Below, piece after piece: positions 24,143-34,367 of a stretch of 64,000 nt of DNA (position 1 is its first letter; every line of letters begins with the position of its first letter). The position numbers were made by a program, and so were the translations under genes. The stretch comes from Fidelibacterota bacterium (lineage in GTDB: Bacteria; Pseudomonadota; Alphaproteobacteria; Rhodospirillales; Rhodospirillaceae): assembly GCA_947476625.1 (NCBI GenBank), contig CANJRA010000001.1, positions 389,665-453,664 of the forward strand, read 5' to 3'. The notes beneath the pieces were generated by a model that saw only the letters and a program-made list of their open reading frames with translations, was not told the DNA's origin and searched no databases.

Positions 24143-24883
24143 ATGTTCGATTTGTCTGGAAAGACCGCGCTTATCACCGGCGCTAGCGGTGGGCTCGGAT
24201 CAGCCATTGCACGCAGCCTGCATGCGCAAGGTGCGACAGTTGCTTTGCATGGCTCGCGCCGCGACGCGTTGGAAGCGCTGGCGGGCGAGTTGAAAGAACG
24301 CGCCCATGTTCTGGTCGCCAATCTTACGGAAAGCGACGCGGTAGTGGAAAAGCTAATCCCCGACGCCGAAGCCGCCATGGGTCAGGTTGATATCTTGATA
24401 AATAACGCCGGCATCACGCGCGATGGCTTGATCCTGCGCATGAAGGATCAAGACTTCTGGGACGTCATCAACGTCAATCTCGGTGTCGCGTTCAAGCTCA
24501 GCCGCGCCTGCGTCAAGGGCATGATGAAGCGCCGCTTCGGACGCATCATCAACATCGCTTCAGTCGTCGGCGTTACCGGCAACCCCGGACAGACCAACTA
24601 TGTTGCGTCAAAAGCCGGTCTGATCGGCTTGACCAAGTCGCTGGCGCAAGAAGTCGCCAGCCGCGGCATTACCGTCAATGCCGTCGCGCCGGGCTTTATC
24701 ACCAGCGCCATGACCGAGAAGCTTACCGACGATCAAAAAGCCCGCATCCTCGGCAATATTCCGGTCGGTCGCATGGGCGAGGGCAGTGAGGTGGCGGCCT
24801 CGGTGGTTTATCTCGCCAGTGCGGAAGCCGCCTATGTCACCGGCCAAACGCTGCACGTTAATGGCGGTATGGCTATGATTTAG
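24143..24883 (+). CDS. fabG: 3-oxoacyl-ACP reductase FabG
   Basis: FabG reduces 3-oxoacyl-ACP with NADPH in the elongation cycle. The 246-residue SDR has the nucleotide motif TGASGGLG at about residues 12-19, the NNAG motif in ILINNAGITRDGL, catalytic serine in NIASVVGVTGNPGQ, and the YxxxK motif in NYVASKAG. The C-terminal LHVNGGMAMI is the standard FabG ending. It lies 9 bp after fabD and 180 bp before acpP. Confidence 0.95.
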   Translation: MFDLSGKTALITGASGGLGSAIARSLHAQGATVALHGSRRDALEALAGELKERAHVLVANLTESDAVVEKLIPDAEAAMGQVDILINNAGITRDGLILRMKDQDFWDVINVNLGVAFKLSRACVKGMMKRRFGRIINIASVVGVTGNPGQTNYVASKAGLIGLTKSLAQEVASRGITVNAVAPGFITSAMTEKLTDDQKARILGNIPVGRMGEGSEVAASVVYLASAEAAYVTGQTLHVNGGMAMI

Positions 24884-25063
24884 CACGGCTGTGAGGCCAA
24901 AAAAGCCAGGGTTTACTTGGCGCTGGGTAACCCTAGCCAAGAAAAATGTAATGTGGTACTCAACCCTCCTCCGGAAGGGCAGACCCCGGACGTTTCAAGC
25001 CGGTGATTTGGCAGCCCGCCGATACCTACTCACTTAAAAAATAACACTTTCGAGGAAACACGA

Positions 25064-25303
25064 ATGAGTGACGTCGCTGACCGCGTGAAAAAGATTGTCG
25101 TGGAGCATTTGGGCGTTGAAGAGTCCAAAGTGACGGACAATGCCAGCTTCATTGACGATTTGGGTGCCGACAGCTTGGATACCGTCGAGCTGGTCATGGC
25201 CTTCGAAGAAGAATTCAGCGTCGAGATCCCCGATGATGCGGCGGAAAAGATCCTGACTGTGAAGGACGCGATTGCCTTCATCCAGGCGAACGCCAGTAAA
25301 TAG
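25064..25303 (+). CDS. acpP: Acyl carrier protein
   Basis: A 79-residue acidic four-helix protein that carries growing acyl chains on a phosphopantetheine arm. The attachment site is Ser37 in [19 protein letters not shown], the hallmark of ACP. CGAGGAAA precedes ATG 25064. It is separated by 180 bp from fabG and 149 bp from fabF, which suggests its own promoter and independent high expression, as in other bacteria. Confidence 0.97.
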   Translation: MSDVADRVKKIVVEHLGVEESKVTDNASFIDDLGADSLDTVELVMAFEEEFSVEIPDDAAEKILTVKDAIAFIQANASK

Positions 25304-25350
25304 TTTTATTCGCTTGGGCACCGCCCGACGGATACGAACCGGTTAAGTGC

Positions 25351-25382
25351 AATGGGGCCCCAGGTAGTTACCGGGTCCCATC
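25351..25382 (+). terminator. Hairpin between acpP and fabF
   Basis: ATGGGGCCC and GGGTCCCAT pair over nine positions with one G-T wobble, about 50 bp after the acpP stop. No T run follows, so it may be a weak terminator or a stabiliser of the acpP mRNA 3' end that lowers fabF expression. Confidence 0.4.
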
Positions 25383-25452
25383 GCCGTTTCTGGACTACCA
25401 GCATCGCCATACCTATCTAGTGGTGCGCTGAACGGAAAATTGGTGTCTCACA

Positions 25453-26727
25453 ATGGCTTTTGAACACAAGCGTATTGTCGTTACCGGCGTAGGCCTCACC
25501 ACCCCGCTCGGCGTAGGTGTGAACGGCAACTGGGAATCTCTGATTGCCAGCAAATCCGGGCTTGGCCCCATCACGCGCTTTCCGGCCGAAGATCTGCCGG
25601 CGCGTGTCGGCGGCGAAGTGCCGCTGGGCGAAGATCACCCCTACCGTTTCATTGCCGATAACATCGTTTCGCCGAAAGACCGGCGCCGTATGGACGACTT
25701 CATCGTCTACGCGCTCTCCGCCGCTGAAGAAGCCATTAGAGATTCCGGCTGGGTACCGCCCAACGATGAAGCGCGCGAGCGCACGGGCGTGATGATCGGC
25801 TCGGGCATTGGTGGTCTTGCCACCATCGACGACACTTCGAAGACGCTCGAAGCTCATGGTCCGCGCCGCGTCTCGCCGTTCTTTATTCCCGCCAGCCTGA
25901 TCAACCTCGCGTCGGGCCAGGTTTCCATTAAACACGGCTTCAAAGGCCCCAACCACGCGCCGGTGACGGCCTGCGCGACCGGCGCTCACGCCATTGGCGA
26001 TGCCGCGCGTCTCATCAAATACGGCGATGCCGATGTGATGGTCGCGGGCGGCGCTGAATCCGCCATGTGCCGCTTGGGCATTGCCGGGTTCGCGGCGATG
26101 AAGGCGTTGTCCACCAGCTACAACGACACCCCAACACGTGCGTCGCGCCCCTGGGATAAGGGTCGCGATGGCTTCGTCATGGGCGAAGGCTCGGGCGTCG
26201 TCGTACTCGAAACGCTCGAACACGCCAAAGCCCGCGGCGCGAAAATTTATGCCGAGATTCTGGGCTACGGCTTGGCCGGCGATGCATATCACCTGACCGC
26301 GCCAGCCGAAGATGGCTCAGGCGGTTTCCGCGCCATGCGCAGCGCGCTGTGCGACGCGGGGCTTAACGTCGACCAAATCGACTACGTGAATGCCCACGGC
26401 ACCTCGACGCCGAAGGGCGACGAGATCGAACTCGGCGCTGTGAAACGCCTCTTCGGCGATCAGGCTTACAAGCTCTCGATGTCGTCCACCAAGTCGGCCA
26501 TCGGGCATTTGCTCGGCGCAGCCGGCGCGGTCGAGGCGATCTACACCATGCTGGCGATCCGCGATCAAATCGCACCGCCGACATTGAACCTCGACGATCC
26601 TTCCGATGGCTGCGACATCGACTTAGTGCCGCATAAAGCCAAGCAGCGGAAAATCCGCTACGCGATGTCGAACTCCTTTGGCTTCGGGGGCACCAATGCC
26701 TCCGTCGTCTTTGGCCCCGCGCCGTAA
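25453..26727 (+). CDS. fabF: 3-oxoacyl-ACP synthase II FabF
   Basis: FabF condenses malonyl-ACP with acyl-ACP to lengthen fatty acids. The 424-residue thiolase-fold protein has the nucleophile Cys174 in VTACATGAHAIGDA. The two catalytic histidines are in NAHGTSTPKGD and SAIGHLLGAAGAVE. The glycine-rich end SNSFGFGGTNAS is diagnostic of FabF/FabB. It is followed by mltG 27 bp downstream. Confidence 0.96.
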   Translation: MAFEHKRIVVTGVGLTTPLGVGVNGNWESLIASKSGLGPITRFPAEDLPARVGGEVPLGEDHPYRFIADNIVSPKDRRRMDDFIVYALSAAEEAIRDSGWVPPNDEARERTGVMIGSGIGGLATIDDTSKTLEAHGPRRVSPFFIPASLINLASGQVSIKHGFKGPNHAPVTACATGAHAIGDAARLIKYGDADVMVAGGAESAMCRLGIAGFAAMKALSTSYNDTPTRASRPWDKGRDGFVMGEGSGVVVLETLEHAKARGAKIYAEILGYGLAGDAYHLTAPAEDGSGGFRAMRSALCDAGLNVDQIDYVNAHGTSTPKGDEIELGAVKRLFGDQAYKLSMSSTKSAIGHLLGAAGAVEAIYTMLAIRDQIAPPTLNLDDPSDGCDIDLVPHKAKQRKIRYAMSNSFGFGGTNASVVFGPAP

Positions 26728-26754
26728 ACGACATATCGCGCCGCGCTGATTTTC

Positions 26755-27735
26755 ATGAAAACCGCGCGTCTCCTTTTGATCCTCATCGTGCTGGCGGCTG
26801 CCGGTGCGGCCGGCGGTTATGTCTGGTTCACGCGCGCGGTTGCAGCACCCGGCCCATTGCAAACACCTGTCACGGTCATCATCGCCCCGCGCAGCGGTGT
26901 AACGGCGATTGCGCAGCAACTCACGGACACGGGCGTCGTCGCGAAGCCGTGGATGGTGATGCTGGAAGCGCGCCGCTCCAAGCGGGACCGCGCCTTGAAG
27001 CCCGGCGAATACCGCTTCGAGCCCGGCATCAGCCTTAACGCGGCGCTGGGTAAAATCGTGCGTCACGACGTGGTTGCGCGGTTTGTCACGGTTCCCGAAG
27101 GCCTCGTCACGGCAGAGATCAAAGCTATTCTCACTGCCGCCGAAGGTTTGACCGGCGCGATCACCGCGCCCATCGTCGACGGCGACCTGATGCCCGAAAC
27201 GTATCGCTACGAGTGGGGCGACAGCCGCGACAGCATTGTTGCGCGCATGCGCACCGCGCAGGAAGCGGCGCTGAAGGTTCTGTGGGAGTCGCGTCCCGAA
27301 GGCTTTGCGCTTGCCGCGCCGCACGACGTCGTCGTGCTGGCGTCGATTGTTGAAAAAGAAACCGGCATCGCCGCCGAGCGGCCACAGGTCGCCGCGGTTT
27401 TTTTGAATCGCTTGAAGCGCGGCATGAGGCTGCAATCTGACCCGACCGTGACGTATGGGCTTGCACCCGACGGCACCTTCGACCGCACCCTGACGTTCAA
27501 GGATCTAGAACAGCCCACGCCTTATAATACGTACGTCATCCCGGCGTTGCCGCCGTCACCGATCTGTCATCCTGGTCTTGCAGCCCTGGCGGCGGTGCTA
27601 AACCCGGCTGTTTCCGACGATCTTTACTTTGTCGCCGACGGTTCAGGCGGGCATGCTTTTGCCCCGACGCTCGAAGACCATAACCGCAACGTCGCCCGTT
27701 GGCGGCAAATTCAGCGGCAAAATAGTTTGCGTTGA
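26755..27735 (+). CDS. mltG: Endolytic murein transglycosylase MltG
   Basis: MltG cleaves nascent glycan strands in the inner membrane and sets peptidoglycan chain length. The 326-residue protein has an N-terminal membrane helix (residues about 4-22). A LysM-like domain follows, then the YceG catalytic domain with the glutamate in ASIVEKETGIAAERPQVA. The typical FLNRLKRGMRLQSDPTV comes next. The fabF-mltG pairing is common in proteobacteria. Confidence 0.94.
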   Translation: MKTARLLLILIVLAAAGAAGGYVWFTRAVAAPGPLQTPVTVIIAPRSGVTAIAQQLTDTGVVAKPWMVMLEARRSKRDRALKPGEYRFEPGISLNAALGKIVRHDVVARFVTVPEGLVTAEIKAILTAAEGLTGAITAPIVDGDLMPETYRYEWGDSRDSIVARMRTAQEAALKVLWESRPEGFALAAPHDVVVLASIVEKETGIAAERPQVAAVFLNRLKRGMRLQSDPTVTYGLAPDGTFDRTLTFKDLEQPTPYNTYVIPALPPSPICHPGLAALAAVLNPAVSDDLYFVADGSGGHAFAPTLEDHNRNVARWRQIQRQNSLR

Positions 27736-27794
27736 CGGGCGTTGAGTCCAATATTCGACTCAACGCTGGGGACACATACAAAACTGGAACCGTG

Positions 27795-28532
27795 ATGGTT
27801 GAATTTCTCACCGACCCGCAGACATGGATGGCTTTGCTGACGCTGACGGTGCTCGAAATCGTGCTCGGCATCGACAACTTGGTCTTCCTGGCCATCGTCT
27901 CCAATCGTCTTCCGCCCGAGAAACAGGGCTCCGCGCGCCGCCTGGGTCTTTCTATGGCATTGATCCTGCGCGTCGGTCTGCTGTTCACGCTGACCTGGAT
28001 CGCGGCATTGACCACGCCGATTGTAACGATTTCCGGCTTTGAGCTGAGTTGGCGCGACGTCGTGCTGGGCCTCGGCGGTTTGTACCTGTTCTACAAAGGC
28101 GTCATGGAAATCCACGAAGCGGTTGAAGGCGCCGGCTCTCATGAATCGAAGCCGCCGGCATCTTACGCGGCCGTCATCACGCAGATCATGATCCTCGATC
28201 TCGTGTTCTCGCTCGATTCCATCATTACCGCCGTCGGCATGACCAACAATCTGCTGGTCATGGTCGCGGCCGTCGTCATCGCCATTCTTGTCATGATGTT
28301 CGCCGCCGGGTCGGTATCCGGCTTCATCAACAAGCACCCGACCGTGAAGATGCTGGCGCTGGCCTTCTTGATCCTGGTCGGCACGGCGTTGATCGCCGAT
28401 GCTGCGCACTTCCACATCCCGCGTGCCTATCTCTACTTCGCCATCGCGTTCTCGATCGGCATCGAAGCGTTGAACCTCTGGATGCGACACCGCCACGAGC
28501 AGCACGAAGCACGCAAAGCCGCGGGCAATTAG
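27795..28532 (+). CDS. TerC family integral membrane protein
   Basis: A 245-residue protein with about seven membrane helices. It contains the TerC motif LEIVLGIDNLVFLAIVS near the N-terminus and LDLVFSLDSIITAVGM in the second half. These acidic residues in the membrane are conserved. TerC proteins have been linked to tellurite resistance and, more recently, to manganese export during protein secretion. The metal here cannot be told from sequence. I start at ATG 27795; the longer frame from 27732 has an implausible N-terminus. The 3' end overlaps the convergent SDR gene by 4 bp. Confidence 0.9.
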   Translation: MVEFLTDPQTWMALLTLTVLEIVLGIDNLVFLAIVSNRLPPEKQGSARRLGLSMALILRVGLLFTLTWIAALTTPIVTISGFELSWRDVVLGLGGLYLFYKGVMEIHEAVEGAGSHESKPPASYAAVITQIMILDLVFSLDSIITAVGMTNNLLVMVAAVVIAILVMMFAAGSVSGFINKHPTVKMLALAFLILVGTALIADAAHFHIPRAYLYFAIAFSIGIEALNLWMRHRHEQHEARKAAGN

Positions 28533-29299
28533 TCCTTGCCGGGCAGGCGCTGGATCAGCGCGCCTGCCCAGGCATCGGGTAAAAGCGACAAACCCCAGAC
28601 CACCGCACGCACCGGCCACGGAAACGCGATCCGGCTTTTGTTGGCGGCAACGCCGTCCTCAATGATGCGCGCGGTGGTATCAACATCCATCAAAAACGGC
28701 ATCGGAAAATTGTTCACCGCCGTCATGCGGCTGACGACGAAGCCGGGGCACACCACCGTTACGTTGATATTCTCGGGCGCAAGCGCGCGGCGCATGCCTT
28801 CGCCCCACACCCGCACCGCCGCTTTGGCGGCGCTATAGGCGGGCGATCCGCCGACATACCGAAAACTCGCCATCGAACTGATCAGCACAATCTGTCCCGC
28901 GCGGCGCGTCCGAAACGCTTCAATCGCGGGCAGGGCGGTATTGAGCACACCGTCGATGTTTACCGCAAAAACCTGGCGCGTGACGGCCATGCCGTCCTTG
29001 ATGCTCTCCGATGTGCCCGACGAAACCCCGGCATTGGCGATGACAAGATCGAGTGCCTGAACATGATCCCGTGCGCCGATCCATGCCGCCATGGCATCGC
29101 GGTGGGTGACATCCAGCACGACTGCATCGACCACAGCCCCACGTACACAGCAGGCCTGCGCTACTGCTTGAAGGCGCTCAAGGTTGCGCCCCGATAAGCT
29201 GAGGGTGATGCCGGGCGCGGCGTAACGCAGGGCCAGCGCTTCACCGATGCCCGATGAGGCGCCGGTAATAAGCACGTGCCGAAAAGAGGCTGTTTTCAT
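28529..29299 (-). CDS. Short-chain dehydrogenase/reductase
   Basis: A 256-residue classical SDR. The nucleotide motif is TGASSGIG near the N-terminus (from ATG 29299), NAGVSSG takes the place of NNAG, and the active site has the serine in ISSMASF and YSAAKAAV for YxxxK. The C-terminal AVVWGLSLLPDAWAGALIQRLPG has a hydrophobic stretch that might associate with membrane. It diverges from yicC by about 90 bp and converges on terC. The substrate is unknown; the group includes oxidoreductases acting on lipids or sugars. Confidence 0.85.
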   Translation of the reverse strand: MKTASFRHVLITGASSGIGEALALRYAAPGITLSLSGRNLERLQAVAQACCVRGAVVDAVVLDVTHRDAMAAWIGARDHVQALDLVIANAGVSSGTSESIKDGMAVTRQVFAVNIDGVLNTALPAIEAFRTRRAGQIVLISSMASFRYVGGSPAYSAAKAAVRVWGEGMRRALAPENINVTVVCPGFVVSRMTAVNNFPMPFLMDVDTTARIIEDGVAANKSRIAFPWPVRAVVWGLSLLPDAWAGALIQRLPGKD

Positions 29300-29391
29300 T
29301 CGCGCAGGATGGCTGGGGGCGCTAGGCAATGTCCAGTCCGACCGATATAACAAAGACCTGGGGCTTTTCGGGGATCATCACTTTGCCGGCC

Positions 29392-30303
29392 GTGCTGACG
29401 AGTATGACGGGTTTCGCCCGTACCGAAGGCCGCTTTGACGGCAAGATCGCCTTTGCCTGGGCGTGGGAAGCAAAAAGCGTCAACGGCAAAAACCTCGACG
29501 TCCGCATTCGCGTGCCTCATGGCTTTGATTCGCTCGAACTCCTCGCCCGCCAAGCGGCCGCCGAGCACTTCACGCGCGGTTCGCTCAATCTATCCCTCAC
29601 TGTCACATCCGATGCCGCCAGCGCGGATACGGGCATCGATGAAGCTGTACTCGACGCTTTGCTTGAGCTCACGCAGCGCAAGGTCGCGCAGTACGGACCA
29701 AAGGTTTTCGGCACGGCTGTCGAGTTGCCGCGCTTCGACGGCTTGATGGCGCTGGCGCAAGGCCGCACCGCGCCCGACGTTTTGGACGCCGCGGCGCTCG
29801 CCGCCCGCGATGCTGTCTTACTGGCGGGATTGAAGACCATGCTCGGTGCGCTCGCAGCGGCCCGGCGTCAAGAAGGTGCGCGGCTTGCGCCGGTCGTCGA
29901 TGGTCACCTCGATACGATTGCATCGCTGTGCGCCGAAGCCGGCACGCTGGCGGCCACACAGCCCGAAGCCCTGAAAGCCCGGCTTGTCCAACAGCTGCAG
30001 GAATTGGCCGGTGCCGTGCCCGCGCTGGCGCCCGATCGGCTCGCGCAAGAAGCCGCACTTTTGGCTGTAAAGGCCGATATTCGCGAGGAATTGGACCGTC
30101 TTGCGGCCCATGTCAGTCAGGCACGCGAACTGCTGTCAAAGGGCGAACCCTGCGGCCGGCGGCTCGATTTCCTATCCCAGGAATTCAACCGCGAGGCAAA
30201 CACGCTCTGCTCGAAATCCACGGATGTCGCCCTTACCCGGACCGGGCTCGCACTGAAAACAACGATTGATCAGTTCCGCGAGCAAATTCAGAATACAGAA
30301 TAG
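29392..30303 (+). CDS. YicC family protein (endoribonuclease family)
   Basis: A protein of about 300 residues with the two family regions: the N-terminal SMTGFARTEGR followed by WEAKSVNGKNLDVRIRVP, and the C-terminal LDRLAAHVSQARELLSKGEPCGRRLDFLSQEF (only parts are needed to recognise it). YicC proteins are endoribonucleases that help degrade regulatory RNA in E. coli. The start is uncertain: GTG 29392 gives VLTSMTGFAR, ATG 29404 gives MTGFAR, and ATG 29329 would add about 20 residues not typical of the family. It lies 13 bp before gmk, a conserved pairing. Confidence 0.9.
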   Translation: MLTSMTGFARTEGRFDGKIAFAWAWEAKSVNGKNLDVRIRVPHGFDSLELLARQAAAEHFTRGSLNLSLTVTSDAASADTGIDEAVLDALLELTQRKVAQYGPKVFGTAVELPRFDGLMALAQGRTAPDVLDAAALAARDAVLLAGLKTMLGALAAARRQEGARLAPVVDGHLDTIASLCAEAGTLAATQPEALKARLVQQLQELAGAVPALAPDRLAQEAALLAVKADIREELDRLAAHVSQARELLSKGEPCGRRLDFLSQEFNREANTLCSKSTDVALTRTGLALKTTIDQFREQIQNTE

Positions 30304-30316
30304 GCGCGGGGTCGGA

Positions 30317-30958
30317 ATGATTGAAGAAGTCACCATAAAAAGACGCGGCCTTATGCTTGTGCTGTCATCGCCCTCGGGCGCGGGCAAGACCACCATCTCA
30401 CGCGCGATTTTACGCGCCGAGGACAATCTCGCTATGTCGGTTTCCATCACCACGCGCGCACCGCGTCCGGGCGAAGAACACGGCAAGGACTATTACTTCG
30501 TCGACGAGGCCGAATATCACCGCATGGTCGGCGCCGCCGAATTACTCGAACACGCCAAAGTCTTCGACAATTATTACGGCACGCCGAAATCGCATGTGGA
30601 ACGCGAACTTGGTTCCGGGCGCGACGTGATGTTCGACATCGACTGGCAAGGCACGCAACAATTAAAAGCCAGCGCGCGCGACGACTTGGTGAGCGTGTTC
30701 ATCTTGCCGCCGTCGGTAAAGGAATTGGAACGCCGCCTGCGCGGCCGTGCGCAAGACACCGAAGAAGTCATGCGCCGGCGTATGTCGCGTGCCGCTGATG
30801 AAATGAGCCACTGGCCGGAATACGACTACGTCGTCGTCAACCAGGCTGTCGATGAAAGCATCGAGCAGGTAAAGTCGATCCTGATCGCCGAACGTTTGAA
30901 GCGCGACCGCCAGGTCGGCCTCGTCGGCTTCGTCAACGGCATGCGCAGTGAAACCTAG
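30317..30958 (+). CDS. gmk: Guanylate kinase
   Basis: Gmk phosphorylates GMP to GDP. The 213-residue enzyme has the P-loop [10 protein letters not shown] (about residues 17-26). The GMP-binding region is [21 protein letters not shown], with the following [15 protein letters not shown]. It starts at ATG 30317, 13 bp after yicC. Its end overlaps the convergent ksgA by 4 bp. Confidence 0.96.
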   Translation: MIEEVTIKRRGLMLVLSSPSGAGKTTISRAILRAEDNLAMSVSITTRAPRPGEEHGKDYYFVDEAEYHRMVGAAELLEHAKVFDNYYGTPKSHVERELGSGRDVMFDIDWQGTQQLKASARDDLVSVFILPPSVKELERRLRGRAQDTEEVMRRRMSRAADEMSHWPEYDYVVVNQAVDESIEQVKSILIAERLKRDRQVGLVGFVNGMRSET

Positions 30959-31788
30959 CTCTTCTTTTCGATCAGATTCGCCAGCGTGCAGAATTGTTCC
31001 ACCGACAGTGTCTCGGCACGCGCGGTGGGAGCGATGCCGGCAGCGCGGCATAACCCTTCCGCATCGGGCGCGATAGCGCGCAAACTTTGGCGCAGCATTT
31101 TCCGGCGTTGCCCGAAAGCCGCCGCCGTCACGCGCTCTAAAGTCTCGCGCCGCGCAGGGATGGGATTGGTGCGCGGTACGAGGCGCACGACCGTCGACTG
31201 CACTTGCGGCGGCGGCGTAAAAGCGCGCGGGTTAATGTGGAACAGCAATTCGGTCTCACACAGCCACTGCGTCATGATGCTCAAGCGTCCGTAAGCACCG
31301 GTATCCGCAGGCGCGGTAATGCGCGATGCGACTTCGGTCTGGAACATTAGCGTGAATGATTCAAACGCTGCTGCGTTCTGCAGCCAGCGCAGCAGCAACT
31401 CGGTGCCGATATTATAGGGCAAATTTGCGACAACGCGGCGCGGTGCGGTGCCGAGTGTGGTGACATCCACCGTCAACGCATCACCCTCGATAACGGACAG
31501 GCGTTCGGGGTAGACGCTGGTGATCTCGGCAAGAATGCCGCGGCAGCGCGGATCTTTTTCGATGGCGATAACCGTAGCCCCTTCCGCCAGCAGCGCGCGG
31601 GTCAGTCCGCCGGGACCGGGGCCGATTTCAATCGTTGTGCCCACCTTCACATCGCCGGCCGCCCGCGCGATGCGTGAGGTAAGGTTCAGATCCAGCAGAA
31701 AATGTTGGCCGAGCGATTTGTCCGCCAAAAGACCATGTTTGGCGATGACGTCGCGCAGCGGCGGCAGCGTATCAGCGGTCTCGCTCAT
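30955..31788 (-). CDS. rsmA: 16S rRNA dimethyladenosine transferase RsmA (KsgA)
   Basis: KsgA methylates two adjacent adenines near the 3' end of 16S rRNA, a checkpoint in 30S assembly. The 277-residue SAM methyltransferase has [11 protein letters not shown] at the start, the SAM motif [14 protein letters not shown], and the catalytic [11 protein letters not shown]. It is 1 bp downstream of pdxA, the standard surA-pdxA-ksgA order. Confidence 0.96.
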   Translation of the reverse strand: MSETADTLPPLRDVIAKHGLLADKSLGQHFLLDLNLTSRIARAAGDVKVGTTIEIGPGPGGLTRALLAEGATVIAIEKDPRCRGILAEITSVYPERLSVIEGDALTVDVTTLGTAPRRVVANLPYNIGTELLLRWLQNAAAFESFTLMFQTEVASRITAPADTGAYGRLSIMTQWLCETELLFHINPRAFTPPPQVQSTVVRLVPRTNPIPARRETLERVTAAAFGQRRKMLRQSLRAIAPDAEGLCRAAGIAPTARAETLSVEQFCTLANLIEKKS

Positions 31789-31789
31789 T

Positions 31790-32800
31790 TTAGGCCACCG
31801 CGCGGCGGGCGGCGATGGCGGCGGCCATGTGTAAGGCTGCGATCAAGCTGGAAGGATCGGCGACGCCCTTGGCGGCGATATCGAAGGCCGTGCCGTGATC
31901 GGGCGAGGTCCGCACAAACGGTAAGCCCAACGTCACGTTTACTCCTCCGGCGAAGTCGATGGTCTTTAGCGGAATAAGCGCCTGATCATGATACATGCAT
32001 AGTGCTGCATCGAATTGTGTACGCGCGGCGGCATGAAACAGTGTGTCGGCGGGTGCGGGGCCGGTGGCGTCAATACCGTCGGCGCACAATTGCGCGATGG
32101 CAGGCGCGATGATGTCGTGTTCTTCGTGGCCCATATTACCCTTTTCGCCGGCATGCGGATTAAGTGCGGCGACGGCCAAACGCGGATGTGTGATGCCGAA
32201 ATCAGTTTTCAAAGCAGCTGCCGTAACGCGTCCACAGTGGACAATGGCAGCCGTTGTCAGCGCGGCCGCAACGTCCTTCACCGCGACATGTATCGTCACC
32301 GGTACCACCCGCAGCCCCTCCACCGCCAGCATCATGACGCTGTCCGCGCCCGCGAGATGGCCCAGGTATTCGGTATGCCCCGGGAATCCGAAGCCGGAGG
32401 CCGTCAAACTCGCTTTATGAATCGGGTTGGTCACCACGCCTGCGGCCGTACCCATTTTTAGCAGCGCAACCGCCTGATCAATCGCGCCGATGACGGCGGG
32501 CGCCGCCGCCGATGTCGGCGTCCCCAGTGTGATTTGTGTCGTCAAAGGTGTGACTGGCGTGAGGACTGGTAGGGCACGAGCAAAAACGCCGGCGGCCTGA
32601 TCGGGCGCGGAGATGCGCTCACAGGGGCAGGCAATCGAGAAACGCCGCGCAATAGATTCCAGGCGCGCGACGTCATCAATCATGAAAAACACAGGTGATG
32701 CGGGCGTGCGCGCGGCCCAGGCTCTCAACGCGATCTCCCCGCCGATACCGGCAGGCTCACCCATGGTCAGGGCGAGGGGCGAGGGGTCCGATTTTAACAT
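31790..32800 (-). CDS. pdxA: 4-hydroxythreonine-4-phosphate dehydrogenase PdxA
   Basis: PdxA oxidises 4-phosphohydroxythreonine in the DXP-dependent route to pyridoxal phosphate, the cofactor of the alanine racemase encoded earlier in this window. The 336-residue protein has the family start [15 protein letters not shown]. The metal-binding histidines are in [26 protein letters not shown] and [14 protein letters not shown] 32800 is 61 bp after the surA stop and ksgA follows at once. Confidence 0.95.
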   Translation of the reverse strand: MLKSDPSPLALTMGEPAGIGGEIALRAWAARTPASPVFFMIDDVARLESIARRFSIACPCERISAPDQAAGVFARALPVLTPVTPLTTQITLGTPTSAAAPAVIGAIDQAVALLKMGTAAGVVTNPIHKASLTASGFGFPGHTEYLGHLAGADSVMMLAVEGLRVVPVTIHVAVKDVAAALTTAAIVHCGRVTAAALKTDFGITHPRLAVAALNPHAGEKGNMGHEEHDIIAPAIAQLCADGIDATGPAPADTLFHAAARTQFDAALCMYHDQALIPLKTIDFAGGVNVTLGLPFVRTSPDHGTAFDIAAKGVADPSSLIAALHMAAAIAARRAVA

Positions 32801-32861
32801 TCGCTTCGCGGCCTTGTGGTCAATCGGGTGCGAATATCAAACCCTTTCCGCGCGCAACCCG

Positions 32862-34214
32862 TTAGATGCGCACGTCGATCAGGGCCTGGCGGCGCAAGTC
32901 ACGCAGGCGTTGGCGGGCGACATTCTGAAGCTTCTCGTCTCGCAGGGTCGCTGTGATCTGATCGGGCGCGGGCACGCCCTTATCTTCGCGGCGCAGGCAC
33001 ACTTGCACGAACAGGCGTGCGCTGACGGCATCGATGGGCGCGCTCGTGCGTCCGGGCTTCAAGTCCATCACCGCGTTACGCACGTTCTCGGGCAAGCCGC
33101 CGAGATAAATCGGCATGGTGCGCCCCGTGCCGGGTGTTTCAAGTTCTTCGCCCAGCTTATCCATCTGTTCACACGTTGTGAAACCGCTGATGGTTGTGCT
33201 GAGTTCGGCTACGCGCTCCGGCGTAAACGCGCGTCCGCCAACGGTCGGCAGGTAGATCTGGCTCAAGACAATGATGGTCATCGCCGGGTTGGGCGCGCCG
33301 GCGATACGTTTCGTGCGCACTGTTAGAATGTGATAGCCGGTTGATGTGCGGATTGGCTCGGATATCTGACCTTCTGCCAGCCGCGAAACGGCGTCGTCCA
33401 GCTCAGGCTCCAAGTCGCCGCGCACGACCCAACCAAGGTCGCCACCCAGCGCCGCGGCGGGGCTCTGCGAGAATTGTTGCGCCAGTGCCGGAAAAGGCGC
33501 GTTGCCGCGCGCTTGTTGCACCAGTCGATTAGCAAGATCGCGCACCGTCTGTTCTTGCTGCGGCGTCGGCACCGGCAGCGAAATTTCGCCGACCAGATAT
33601 TCCGGCTTGCCTTGGTTGGCTTGGGCGCGCGCCAGCACCGCTTTCACTTCGTCGTCACCGACGTTGACCTTTTCTTCAAGCGAGCTGCGCACGACGTGCG
33701 CCCACAAAAGGTCGCCTTCAATTTGAGAATAGAGCGTGCTCATGTCGACGCCCTTGCTTTCTAGCAATTGGCGGAATGCGCCCGAACGCATGTTGTTGCG
33801 TTGTTCGATGGAATCTACGGACTGACGGATTTCGTTTTCGCTCACCGTAATCTTCAACCGCCGTGCTTCTTGCAGCTTCAGGCGTTCGTCGACCAGAGAA
33901 TCAACAACCTGCGGCGCGAGACGGCGCAGAACATCGGGGGTGTTCTCGAGCCCCGACGTCGCGATAATAAGCGACATGCGCGATTGCACATCGAACTGCG
34001 TGATGATGTCTTCGTTGACGACAGCCGCGATGCTGACGGCGCTTTCGGGTTGTGGCTGCGGCTGAGGTGCTGGCTGCGCGCGCAAGCTGGCGGGCGGCCC
34101 GGTGCGGAAACGTGGGGCCGCTTCTTGGGCTGCTGTCATGTCTGAGCCGAGCGTTGCGAGAAGCATCGCTGCCGGAAGGAGCCATAAAGGCCGTAAAGTT
34201 TGTTTCACGCGCAT
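32862..34214 (-). CDS. surA: SurA-like periplasmic chaperone and peptidyl-prolyl isomerase
   Basis: SurA carries unfolded outer-membrane proteins to the BAM complex. From ATG 34214 the protein has 450 residues, with a signal peptide of about 30 residues ending near SDMTAAQEA. A SurA N-domain follows (VVNEDIITQFDVQSRMSLII), then a PpiC parvulin domain (GEISLPVPTPQQEQTV... and GGDLGWVVRGDLEPELDDAV). One parvulin domain is clearly visible and the second is degenerate. The upstream frame to 34295 is not needed. It follows lptD by 153 bp. Confidence 0.9.
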   Translation of the reverse strand: MRVKQTLRPLWLLPAAMLLATLGSDMTAAQEAAPRFRTGPPASLRAQPAPQPQPQPESAVSIAAVVNEDIITQFDVQSRMSLIIATSGLENTPDVLRRLAPQVVDSLVDERLKLQEARRLKITVSENEIRQSVDSIEQRNNMRSGAFRQLLESKGVDMSTLYSQIEGDLLWAHVVRSSLEEKVNVGDDEVKAVLARAQANQGKPEYLVGEISLPVPTPQQEQTVRDLANRLVQQARGNAPFPALAQQFSQSPAAALGGDLGWVVRGDLEPELDDAVSRLAEGQISEPIRTSTGYHILTVRTKRIAGAPNPAMTIIVLSQIYLPTVGGRAFTPERVAELSTTISGFTTCEQMDKLGEELETPGTGRTMPIYLGGLPENVRNAVMDLKPGRTSAPIDAVSARLFVQVCLRREDKGVPAPDQITATLRDEKLQNVARQRLRDLRRQALIDVRI

Positions 34215-34367
34215 CACCACCGTCAGATCGCGGCCACTTAAAGACCGGAAGGGCCGTAACATACGCGGGAATGCGCCCGAAAACCAGTCGCCCACGCAGG
34301 TAATTAATTTAAATATACCAATGACTTGGCTTAAGCCGCAAAGCGCCGCTTTGACAGCGGGTCTGCC